A stretch of DNA of 40,393 bases from an uncultured bacterium (lineage in GTDB: Bacteria; Verrucomicrobiota; Kiritimatiellia; RFP12; UBA1067): assembly GCA_902779075.1 (NCBI GenBank), contig CACZAK010000015.1, positions 1-40,393 on the forward strand, written 5' to 3'. The notes below the pieces were generated by a model. That model worked only from the letters and a program-made list of their open reading frames with translations. It was not told the origin of the DNA and searched no databases. Positions 32,778-39,550 of this stretch are shown in pieces (positions within the stretch are counted from its first letter, which is position 1; each line of letters starts with the position of its first letter). A program made the position numbers and the translations under genes.

Positions 32778-33998
32778 ATGGAGATCAAATGTCCACATTG
32801 TGGAGCGAATTACGAGGTGACTGAAGAAGAACTCGGCACAACGGCCGACTGCATGGAATGTGGCCGTACGTTTGTTGTGGGTCAAAACAATGCAAAAAAG
32901 CAGATACGAATTAAATCAAGTGCATCAAAGTATCAACCACTGGCAACAAGCCTGGTCAAAGGGACTAATGGGGAAAATAGTGATCAGGGTAAGGGTAAAA
33001 AAGAAAAGGAAGATTACGAGGCCCGTCTTATGGCCTCGCTACCCGATGAAATACGCCACAGGATTCCTTTTGTTACATTTGTTCTAATGACAGCAAGTTT
33101 TATAATGGCGATCATCGTGATGCATTCTGCTGGAACAGTCGAACCGGATGCTGAAGTATGTGCAGAATACGGTGCGAATTTTCGTCCATTAACATTTGGA
33201 GGACAATGGTGGCGTCTATTTGCGAGTGCATTCATCCACTTCGACATCAAACATCTTATCATGAATATGCTTTGTCTTTTCTCGGTCGGACGATTTTTAG
33301 AGAAGTTGATTGGCCATGTAGGGGTATTTTGTATCTATTTTCTTGCGTCGATTACCGGCGGCGTCTTGTCGATGCTTTGCCACGACAATACAGTAGTATG
33401 CGCTGGTGCGTCGGGCGCAGTGTTTGGTCTCTTTGGGTGTGGCGTAATGTATGTGCTGCTTGTGTGGCGGGTATACAATCTTGAGGTAACGGATGTATTC
33501 GGTTACATGAAAAGCGGGTTGGTGTTTATTGGTATCAATTTCCTCTACAGTCTGCGTCCTGGAGTTGACATGGCGGCTCACATAGGTGGACTTATCGGAG
33601 GTTTGGGACTTGGGGTGTTGATGGCATTGCCGATTTTGAAAAAAGAAGTATTACATATTGATTGGTGCCGTCGCGGTGTTACGTTTTCAACGGTATTGTT
33701 GGCAGTGGTTATGTTTGTAACAGTTTTTACAGGACGGGATGCAACCTGTCTTGATACGGAAACACTTTCTTCGGAAGTAGCGAAAAGCATACGCGATAAA
33801 CTGAAGGAGAGTATTGAGAGTGAATATGGGAAGACCGTGTCGGTGGAAGTAAAGGTGCATCTGTTTCACGATAACGGTGACAAATATCATGGTCTTATGG
33901 AAGCAGATTGCAAATACGATGAGAATCATGAAACGCTTACAAAGAAAATCGATGTGACATACGATGGAAAGAATTTTATGTGGACACTCGAAAATTAG
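32778..33998 (+). CDS. Rhomboid-family intramembrane serine protease with N-terminal zinc ribbon
   Basis: A 406-aa protein. An MJ0042-type zinc ribbon (Cys5, Cys8, Cys25, Cys28) is followed by a lysine-rich linker and a rhomboid core. The core has FGGQWWRLFASAFIH, the loop and helix HLIMNMLCLFSVGRFLE, the catalytic Ser212 in GASGAVFGL and the catalytic His268 in DMAAHIGGLIGG. The dyad is complete, so it should be active, cutting membrane proteins near helix-breaking sites. After one further helix, a roughly 85-residue outer domain ends the protein. AGGAGGTGAT before ATG 32778 is a near-perfect ribosome site. It lies 86 nt after the channel operon, and likely substrates are the single-pass proteins encoded upstream or the signal-bearing protein downstream. 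Confidence 0.88.
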   Translation: MEIKCPHCGANYEVTEEELGTTADCMECGRTFVVGQNNAKKQIRIKSSASKYQPLATSLVKGTNGENSDQGKGKKEKEDYEARLMASLPDEIRHRIPFVTFVLMTASFIMAIIVMHSAGTVEPDAEVCAEYGANFRPLTFGGQWWRLFASAFIHFDIKHLIMNMLCLFSVGRFLEKLIGHVGVFCIYFLASITGGVLSMLCHDNTVVCAGASGAVFGLFGCGVMYVLLVWRVYNLEVTDVFGYMKSGLVFIGINFLYSLRPGVDMAAHIGGLIGGLGLGVLMALPILKKEVLHIDWCRRGVTFSTVLLAVVMFVTVFTGRDATCLDTETLSSEVAKSIRDKLKESIESEYGKTVSVEVKVHLFHDNGDKYHGLMEADCKYDENHETLTKKIDVTYDGKNFMWTLEN

Positions 33999-34133
33999 AG
34001 ACGGTCTAACGTACATGATCAAATTAGAATGACTGGGTGTGCGCATTACTCAGCCTCTTACAATCTGTAGTAGTGGTAATCCACGCATGACACACAACCT
34101 ATTGTGTTTGGCTGAATAGACTGCATACCCAGT

Positions 34134-34163
34134 TTGGAATAAAATAGGATCGTGTAATATAAA
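34134..34163 (+). promoter_or_regulatory. Possible promoter for the 34248 gene
   Basis: TTGGAA (34134-34139), 18 nt, TATAAA (34158-34163) in the 249-nt AT-rich gap after the rhomboid gene. The gap also has a short palindrome ACACAA-CCTA-TTGTGT (34092-34107). Nothing else was recognised in this gap. Confidence 0.3.
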
Positions 34164-34247
34164 ACGGCTTCGTAAAGCGGCTGCGCAAGACGATACTAAA
34201 TCCCATGAGATATTACGAGAGATTGAAAAAGCAGAAAGGAATGAACA

Positions 34248-35447
34248 ATGAAAACAAATCATAATTTTATCGAAAATGGATGGATTGTATTGGCTGTCAT
34301 CTCGGCTACGTTTTTCGCTATGCCACGAGTTGTCACGGCTGAAGTTAATCACAATTCACCGTCCACAAGCGAGGCAATACGAGGAGCGCTGGACAATGCG
34401 CGACATCGCTATAACCAGGCACTTGACTACTATGGGCTGTCGGAACTGTACTACGGGGAGACTAGAGGCATTTGCAATCTACAGCTCGATATGCCGGGGA
34501 GGGCGGCACCATTGCAGATTTTGTACGTCAGGGCCGACAATTCGATACAGTATCCGCAAGTGATGCCCAAGGGCCTGGCGCAGCAACTCATCAGCGACAG
34601 GATGTTGATCGATTCGTATCAGAGGGTCCTGCGGGCCGATGAGGCACGCACGAATCGACTCACTTCGGAACAGGCAAAGGCGTGGCATGAGTTCCGAAAA
34701 GCAAATCCAGACCTAAGTCTTGCACATGCCATCTCAAAGTTCAGCATGCAGAACGACGTGTCCAAGAACAAGCTTCGCAATTATATTGGGGAGGAAAAGG
34801 AATTCAAGGACATGACGGCCGAAGAACGGTCTGAATATATGAAGGGCGACATGTACAAGGTCCTGAAGGAGCAGGAACTGCGCGAGAGACAAATGAGAAG
34901 AGAGGAACGTGAAAGAGAGAAAGAAGAGTTAGAAAGGCAGATGCGAAAAGAGGGAATTGAAAGGCGTAAAGCAGAAAGACGGGCGGAATGGAATGAAATA
35001 GCGAATACGGCATCGAGTGACGACATCCGTGCCGCAATAAGAGACCAGGGGGATGCTGATTACTTTCTTGAGTTAAGGAGAAAAAAGAAACAAGGCGTTA
35101 CTTTGACCGAGAAAGAGCAGGAAAACTGGGATAAATTCGTAGACCGGTTGAGTCACTTGCCATATTTTAGACGTAAAAGGCGAGATGGGGCGCAGTCCTC
35201 TCCGAGAAGTATGCGTTACCAAGATGACGAAGAGAAGGCGAGGGTGATGAATGCCTTTTATGAAAGCCGTGCAAACTACAGTAGAAAGAATGATGAAAAG
35301 GTTCAACCCTCAATGAGGGGAAAGCGGCTTCAGGAAAAGAGGGCAACGCAAGGACGAAAACCGCACCATCATAATGCGCCTAGATCGGGGAATGGTCTGT
35401 CAATTTCTGGGAATCCACGAGGAAAGCTAACATTGACTGGAAAATAG
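34248..35447 (+). CDS. Exported Arg/Glu-rich protein with a YGL module
   Basis: A 399-aa protein with a signal peptide (WIVLAVISATFFAMP, likely cut after VTA at residue 31), so it acts outside the inner membrane. Near residues 52-82 it carries RYNQALDYYGLSELYYGET, and near 116-129 SDRMLIDSYQRVL. Both parts recur in order at the C terminus of the protein at 35490. The middle (about 190-260) is an extremely charged Arg/Glu coiled coil. The C terminus is basic and rich in Arg, Lys, His, Asn and Gly, ending GKLTLTGK. AAAGGA lies 7 nt before the ATG. No known family was recognised. It is probably a partner of the cluster and a possible rhomboid or channel client. Confidence 0.65.
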   Translation: MKTNHNFIENGWIVLAVISATFFAMPRVVTAEVNHNSPSTSEAIRGALDNARHRYNQALDYYGLSELYYGETRGICNLQLDMPGRAAPLQILYVRADNSIQYPQVMPKGLAQQLISDRMLIDSYQRVLRADEARTNRLTSEQAKAWHEFRKANPDLSLAHAISKFSMQNDVSKNKLRNYIGEEKEFKDMTAEERSEYMKGDMYKVLKEQELRERQMRREEREREKEELERQMRKEGIERRKAERRAEWNEIANTASSDDIRAAIRDQGDADYFLELRRKKKQGVTLTEKEQENWDKFVDRLSHLPYFRRKRRDGAQSSPRSMRYQDDEEKARVMNAFYESRANYSRKNDEKVQPSMRGKRLQEKRATQGRKPHHHNAPRSGNGLSISGNPRGKLTLTGK

Positions 35448-35489
35448 GGTGCGAGAAACAGAATCCATAGGGGGTAAGGAGGTGGTGCG

Positions 35490-36440
35490 ATGACAATCAA
35501 ATGTCCATATTGCGGGGCCGTGTATGACATCGAGGAAAACGAATGTGGGTGTCGGGCTCGTTGTGAAGTGTGCGGCAAATGTTTTGTAATTGGTCATGCA
35601 CCACCTTCAGGGGAAACCTTGCGATCAAGTCCTCAGAAAAACAACTTGCCCGCGCCAGTTACGAACGACGGTAAGGAACAGAAGAAATCGTCGTGGGAGG
35701 GAGTGGGAGTCTTTATAGTGGCATGTGTTATGGTTTGTAGGGCCATTTTCGGGTGTGACGGCAAGAAGCATGAAAAGCAAGAAGATGTGCCGCCACAAAC
35801 AAGTTCCGAATACACTTCTAACCGCCAGAGTCGATCAGCTGAGAAGAAACTCGGCAAGACTTCAATTCCGCAGAAGGGTCAGAACGCCCAACGTTGGCAA
35901 CATGACGAAGAAGAAGATGATGATGACGACATCGTAACGGAGGCTGATTTGATAGTCCAGAAACGCCAACGCGAAGATGCAATCCTCGCCGAGAAGGTCA
36001 AAGTTGCCAAAAATAAGGAGAAGCAGTACCTAGACGTGTTCTTGGCCGAATTGAAGAGGAATGGCGGAGACAAACAGGCTGCCCAACGAGTGGCTGAATC
36101 TAGGGTGGAACTGGATCTGACGGGTACGTATGACGCTGTCAAACTAATGGCCAAGGAAAAGGGAGATCCAAGTATCCTTCGGGATCTTGAGGCGGCTTTT
36201 GAAAAGCAGACAGGCCTCAAAATAGATTTGGAAACGGAAGAAGACGAAGAGGATGAGGATATACTGACTCGAGCACTTGCGTATGTTGAGAAGCGCTATC
36301 AACAGAGGCTTCGGCGATATGGGTTGACGGAAGCTGACTTGCACGCAGAAACAAGTGGCATTCCAAGAAATGTGATGCGACAACTTTTTGAAGATCGTGC
36401 GCGTATCAAGGCATACAAGAGAGAGTTGCTCATTCAATAG
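35490..36440 (+). CDS. Zinc-ribbon, membrane-anchored acidic protein with a C-terminal YGL module
   Basis: A 316-aa protein. The N-terminal zinc ribbon (Cys5, Cys8, Cys25, Cys28, with extra Cys19, 21 and 31) has the same spacing as in the rhomboid protein and the same ending C-x-x-CGKCFVIG. A hydrophobic segment near 73-90 (VGVFIVACVMVCRAIFGC) may be a membrane helix. An Asp/Glu run (DEEEDDDDD) and a helical charged region follow. Residues 267-316 (KRYQQRLRRYGLTEADLHAET, then DRARIKAYKRELL) match the module of the preceding protein. AAGGAGGTGG precedes ATG 35490. It lies 42 nt after its neighbour and is probably the last gene of the cluster. Function unknown. Confidence 0.65.
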   Translation: MTIKCPYCGAVYDIEENECGCRARCEVCGKCFVIGHAPPSGETLRSSPQKNNLPAPVTNDGKEQKKSSWEGVGVFIVACVMVCRAIFGCDGKKHEKQEDVPPQTSSEYTSNRQSRSAEKKLGKTSIPQKGQNAQRWQHDEEEDDDDDIVTEADLIVQKRQREDAILAEKVKVAKNKEKQYLDVFLAELKRNGGDKQAAQRVAESRVELDLTGTYDAVKLMAKEKGDPSILRDLEAAFEKQTGLKIDLETEEDEEDEDILTRALAYVEKRYQQRLRRYGLTEADLHAETSGIPRNVMRQLFEDRARIKAYKRELLIQ

Positions 36441-36504
36441 TTGTGAATTGGCAAAAGTATTGTGTAACCTCCGGCCAGCGTTTTTTTAAGGTGAGGGTGG
36501 CGGT

Positions 36505-36549
36505 GCCGTAGCGGCGCGCGCGGGGACAGCAAGCGTACAACAACAAGGT
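36505..36549 (+). repeat. Intergenic copy of the mosaic dispersed repeat
   Basis: Block A, GCCGTAGCGGCGCGCGCG plus GGG (36505-36525), is identical over 21 nt to 37739-37759. Block B, GACAGCAAGCGTACAACA plus ACAAGG (36525-36549), matches 13624-13648 with one mismatch. A GGTGAGGGTGGCGGT run precedes it, related to the GTGGTGGTGGAG run of the other copies. Confidence 0.85.
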
Positions 36550-36611
36550 GGGGCGCATCTTGTGGTAACGCTTACGGTTTTTCATTTCTTCCACACAATG
36601 GGCGGATACTA

Positions 36612-36620
36612 TGCTATACT
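36612..36620 (+). promoter_or_regulatory. Extended -10 promoter of the toxin-antitoxin pair
   Basis: TGCTATACT is a TG-n-TATACT extended -10, 32 nt before the antitoxin start, with GAAGGAG as ribosome site at 36636-36642. No clear -35 is visible. Confidence 0.5.
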
Positions 36621-36651
36621 ATGTGCGGTTCAAGCGAAGGAGTCATACGAT

Positions 36652-36876
36652 ATGCCATCAGTCATCGACTACGAGAAGGTAAAGGCTGCCTTCCCTGACA
36701 TATTTGAGTATGTGTCGGGGAAGAAAGGCGTTGTCACCGTAACGTATGGCGGCAAGGCTGCCGTCCGGATTTCACCGATAAACGTGTTTCGTACGACTGA
36801 GCCGCTCCCCGAACTTGCCGGGCAAATAAATTGCGACCTGTTTGCAGACGAATCTTCCGATTGGGAGAGCGCGTAA
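36652..36876 (+). CDS. Type II antitoxin, Phd/YefM-like
   Basis: A 74-aa protein beginning MPSVIDYEKVKAAFPDIFEY, with a central strand pair (GVVTVTYGGKAAVRISPI) and a short acidic C terminus ending DWESA that would wrap the toxin. Size, layout and position 1 nt before a PIN toxin gene fit an antitoxin that also represses its own promoter. ATG 36652 is chosen for the GAAGGAG 9 nt upstream; the earlier in-frame ATGs run back through the promoter. The family assignment rests mainly on context. Confidence 0.75.
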   Translation: MPSVIDYEKVKAAFPDIFEYVSGKKGVVTVTYGGKAAVRISPINVFRTTEPLPELAGQINCDLFADESSDWESA

Positions 36877-36877
36877 C

Positions 36878-37264
36878 ATGTCCGCAATCCTGCTTGACAC
36901 CTGTGCCTTGCTCTGGCTTGGTTTTGGCGATCGTAGTCTATCGCTGCATGCGCGGCAAGTTATCGAGGAGACCGACACGGTCTATGTCTCGCCAATTTCT
37001 TTGTGGGAAATCGCGAACAAGCGCAGCACGGGTGGGTTGACACTTCAATTGCCTACGCGCGAGTGGTTCGAAAGAATGTGCGAATGGCATAAGCTTTCGC
37101 TTTTGCCATTGTCTGGTGAGGTCATGATCCGGGCCGGTGAGCTGCCAAAACACCATAAAGACCCGGCGGATAGGATCATCATTGCTGCCGCGCTGGAGTC
37201 AAACCTTGTTGTCATTACCGCCGACCGTAGATTCCCAGAATATGGCGTGACGACGATTTGCTAA
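36878..37264 (+). CDS. PIN-domain ribonuclease toxin (VapC-like)
   Basis: A 128-aa PIN nuclease. The acidic metal-binding residues are all in place: LLDTCALLW (Asp near 7), SLWEIANK (Glu), KDPADRIIIAAA (Asp) and ITADRRFPEYGV (Asp). The SLWEIA and DPADR forms point to the Sll0205-like PIN subgroup. Such toxins cut RNA, often tRNA or rRNA. The start ATG 36878 is 1 nt after the antitoxin stop, with GGGAGAG at 36863-36869 as ribosome site. The pair has its own promoter and sits in a patch of repeats and gene fragments, so it is probably a mobile or addiction module. Confidence 0.9.
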   Translation: MSAILLDTCALLWLGFGDRSLSLHARQVIEETDTVYVSPISLWEIANKRSTGGLTLQLPTREWFERMCEWHKLSLLPLSGEVMIRAGELPKHHKDPADRIIIAAALESNLVVITADRRFPEYGVTTIC

Positions 37265-37306
37265 TTGCGGTTGTCGCGGGGGTGAGCGGAGATGTCCGGT
37301 GGGAGG

Positions 37307-37624
37307 TTATTTGAACGCCAGTTCCGGACAATCTTCCTCAACGGTCGATCGGAACAGTTCCGGTTGGCGCAGGGCGATCGTGAGAAGTACACGGGCTACA
37401 CCAGTTGGGCGTCGGCGCCCCTGTTCCCAGTTGCGTAGCGTGCTCACGCTTACGCCCATGAACTTTGCAAAGGCGTCTTGGCTGGCGTGAAACGTCTGGC
37501 GCACGTACTGCACGTCTTCCTTCTTGTCTATGGTAAAACGGCGGGAAGGTTCACGCTCTCCCCGTAGGATTTGCGCACCTTCGCGCATGCTTCCAAGCAA
37601 GAGGTTAAAGTTCTTCTTGTTCAT
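37307..37624 (-). CDS. NadS-like XRE-family transcriptional regulator / antitoxin
   Basis: A 105-aa protein starting MNKKNFNLLLGSMREGAQIL. It then carries RGEREPSRRF and a helix-turn-helix (SQDAFAKFMGVSVSTLRNWEQGRRRPTG family pattern). I recall this layout as NadS, the antitoxin partner of RelE/HigB-like toxins. No toxin gene flanks it: the upstream side holds only repeats, and the downstream side abuts the PIN gene tail to tail. The ATG at 37624 lies 6 nt after a perfect -10 box, so the mRNA should be leaderless or nearly so. An ATACGCC-ATT-GGCGTAT palindrome overlaps the -10, pointing to autorepression. Confidence 0.85.
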   Translation of the reverse strand: MNKKNFNLLLGSMREGAQILRGEREPSRRFTIDKKEDVQYVRQTFHASQDAFAKFMGVSVSTLRNWEQGRRRPTGVARVLLTIALRQPELFRSTVEEDCPELAFK

Positions 37625-37630
37625 GGCCTT

Positions 37631-37659
37631 ATTATACGCCATTGGCGTATGTACGTCAA
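37631..37659 (-). promoter_or_regulatory. Consensus sigma-70 promoter of the NadS-like gene
   Basis: On the minus strand: TTGACG (37659-37654), 17-nt spacer, TATAAT (37636-37631). The ATG begins 6 nt after the -10 box, where transcription should start. Confidence 0.85.
37634..37650 (-). promoter_or_regulatory. Palindromic operator overlapping the -10 box
   Basis: ATACGCC and GGCGTAT form a perfect 7-bp inverted repeat around ATT. It covers half of the -10 and most of the spacer of the NadS-like promoter. That is the usual place for an autorepressor site. Confidence 0.65.
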
Positions 37660-37717
37660 CTGGGTTTTGAGAATTCGGGTGGAGGCGTGGACGAGCCCCC
37701 AAGAAATCCGCCCATCG

Positions 37718-37794
37718 GTTCTTCAAGATGGTCGTGGAGCCGTAGCGGCGCGCGCGGGGCGCGCGCCCTACCGCAACGGGCAAGAAGCCCGTTG
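37718..37794. repeat. Mosaic repeat copy with two palindromes
   Basis: GGTTCTTCAAGATGGTCGTGG then block A (GCCGTAGCGGCGCGCGCG) parallels 38489-38531. A GGCGCGCGC-GGG-GCGCGCGCC palindrome follows (about 37748-37768), then CAACGGGC-AAGAA-GCCCGTTG (37774-37794), a perfect 8-bp hairpin. No coding sequence is supported here. Confidence 0.8.
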
Positions 37795-37895
37795 TCCCAG
37801 TGCGCCGCCAAGATGGCGGCTTCCCCAGTCACTGCGGCGCGGCCGCTACGGTAAATGGCAGGGCGATTGCTGAGGCATTGGCGAAGCGCGTAGCA

Positions 37896-38181
37896 GTTTT
37901 GCAGTGCGCACCCCGTGTGCGCACCAAAGGCAGGGCAATGCTTGCGCACTTGGTTAAGCGCTTCCAAAAACGGCGCGGTCACAGGGCGGGATGTGAAAGA
38001 TTAGTGATAATCACTGGCCTTTCCACTGCCAATGGCAAAGCGATTGCGGCGTGAAAGCGCAGCGATTCTCGCAAACCTTTCCCGTCCCTTGGCTGTGGCC
38101 GGCGCGTCCTTGCGGTGCGCTTGGCTAGTTGCTAGACATTACACCAGCTTTGGTGTGCGCACGGGGTGCACACGGCAAAAC
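37896..38181. repeat. Imperfect inverted repeat pair
   Basis: The arm at 37896-37931 (GTTTTGCAGTGCGCACCCCG, then TGTGCGCACCAAAGGC) is the reverse complement of 38147-38181 with about five differences. The 215 nt between the arms holds no supported gene. The outer flanks also share short pieces (TTCGC, AATGC). Confidence 0.7.
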
Positions 38182-38229
38182 GGCTTCGCACAGAGCAAGG
38201 GTGAAGCCAATGCTTTGCCGTTTACGACG

Positions 38230-38520
38230 GGCGGTGCCGTGCGGTACACGCGGGTGGCGAATGGGCGCACGGCGGCGGAGTGTTACGCGCTTGGGCTTGA
38301 TCCGATGGATGCCACCAACGACTTCCGCATTGTATCCATCAAGGTGATGGACGGCAAGCCGAAGATGGAGTGGGAGCCGAAGGTGAACCGCTGGACGGGC
38401 GCGGAGATACAGGCCGTGTTGAAGGGTGCGGAGATGCTGGTGGGGCCGTGGGCGGATGTGCCGGGGGAGGGCGGCGAGGCGGCGTTCAGGTTCTTCAAGG
38501 TGGTGGTGGAGTTGCCGTAG
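38230..38520 (+). pseudogene. Detached C-terminal domain of a large secreted protein
   Basis: An open frame encodes VRYTRVANGRTAAECYALGLDP, then a beta-rich stretch (KPKMEWEPKVNRW, GAEMLVGPWADV) and ends FRFFKVVVELP before a stop. I recognise this as the short C-terminal domain that closes many long exported proteins in gut Lentisphaerota/Kiritimatiellota-type genomes (NGxTxxECYxxGLDP ... RFFKVxVxLP). No signal peptide or body of such a protein precedes it. The upstream frame runs through the repeat arms, and there is no ribosome site. It is most likely a gene remnant. Confidence 0.6.
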
Positions 38521-38535
38521 TGGCGCGCGCGGAGG

Positions 38536-38699
38536 CGATGCAAGGTCATGCAGATGCCCAATATGAACTTGGTTGGCGTTATGCCGAAGGCGAGGATCTG
38601 AAGAAAGACAACGAAGAGGCAGTAAGATGGTTCCGAGAGGCTGCGGCACAAGGTCATGAAGCCGCACAGAAAGAACTGCGAAAACTTAAGAATTTTTAT
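38536..38699 (+). pseudogene. Sel1-repeat fragment
   Basis: The frame MQGHADAQYELGWRYAEGED, then LKKDNEEAVRWFREAAAQGH and EAAQKEL, is one Sel1 repeat (A-x-Y-x-LG...YxxGxGV..D...A..W...AA.QG). Sel1 proteins normally have several repeats and a signal peptide. Both ends are missing, and the frame then runs into the antisense of the NYN fragment. The left junction is the mosaic repeat block at 38513-38531. Confidence 0.65.
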
Positions 38700-38709
38700 C
38701 ACATGGACA

Positions 38710-39050
38710 AAGCCATTAGTGGATGCGGGGCACTCCTGGCACCGGGAATCCACGGATGGAACCCATGCCTTGTTCTTGTTGTAGTAGCCTTCAATTACAT
38801 CCACGCCGCCATGTGCAGTGAGGGCTTGAAGATAGATGTTTTGGCGTTCAATCGATGCGGGATCGTGAGGATATGTCTTTGTTCTGGCGATGAAGTACTT
38901 GACGGCTACTAGCTCGTGACCTTGGGCGAGTTGCGAATGGCAGAGCATGGTGTTGACAAGCACAGCGACATCGAGCCACTTGCAAGCGGGAAGACCGCGC
39001 AACAGTCCGTGATAAAGATTGCCACCGTCGATGTAGGCTATTGTTTTCAT
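38710..39050 (-). pseudogene. NYN-domain (LabA/DUF88-like) nuclease, 3' truncated
   Basis: Reading minus from ATG 39050 (or 39056): MKTIAYIDGGNLYHGLLRG, CKWLDVAVLVNTML, VKYFIARTKTYPHDPASIERQ and VDVIEGYYNKNKAWV. This is the first half of a NYN domain, with the first catalytic Asp in YIDGGNLY. A CQEC pair near the break would be the usual zinc-binding insert. The expected second half (K-x-VDV-x-x-A-x-D-L pattern) is absent. Instead the frame continues into the antisense of the Sel1 fragment. The gene was therefore cut near 38700-38720, and the native stop is lost. Confidence 0.7.
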
Positions 39051-39157
39051 TTGCATTCCATAAAAAAGAGAGGGCCCCAAACCTTGCGGCCTAAGACCCT
39101 GTTCCGCGTCGGCAGAACCTTGCGGCTGGATATGAACCTTTTGAGGGGTTCGCGGAT

Positions 39158-39185
39158 AGTGTATCAAATCCGGCGGAGAATACAA
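39158..39185 (-). promoter_or_regulatory. Candidate promoter of the NYN fragment
   Basis: On the minus strand: TTGTAT (39185-39180), 16 nt, TACACT (39163-39158) with the extended -10 TG. It lies about 105 nt before the NYN start. Confidence 0.4.
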
Positions 39186-39550
39186 GGGGCAAATTCAACA
39201 TGGCGAGTAGGGGATTTACGATCTTGATTTTTGAAAATAGTTGCCCAAAATCTGTGACGGGAATTTGGGCGGCTATTTTGATTTCCTCGTTCCAGCCGAG
39301 AGGTTGCTTGGCGTTCCGATCAGTTAACCCGTGTTTCCACGTTCGCAGTGAAATGTCTTAAATATTGCGTAAATCAGATGCTTTTTTCATATAAGCAGTT
39401 TTGTTTCACTACACGACTTTTGATACGGTATCTGTCATTTTTATGCTGATTCTCCCCTGTTAAGTGCATATATGAATCGTCATAAAGGCGTTTTTACTTA
39501 TGAACGTGGAAAGTCGGGGTTAACGGAAGTCCCATGAGATAAGTGCGGCT
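39186..39550. other. 365-nt AT-rich intergenic region with a long hairpin
   Basis: No gene is supported. The main structure is a 19-bp inverted repeat with three mismatches, AAAATAGTTGCCCAAAATC (39234-39252) and its partner (39261-39279), around an 8-nt loop. GATTT follows on the plus strand. It could end transcription on either strand. The remaining AT-rich sequence shows no promoter I would defend. Confidence 0.5.

Noticed and set aside
33999..34247. A small RNA or tRNA-like gene in the gap after the rhomboid gene
   Set aside because: No cloverleaf or stable long stem was found; only a 6-bp palindrome and a weak promoter.
37896..38220. Integron attC-like sites, suggested by the toxin-antitoxin pair, orphan frames and a GTTAAGC motif
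   Set aside because: Only one core-like GTTRRRY was found, with no paired RYYYAAC at the right distance and no integrase or repeated cassette boundaries.
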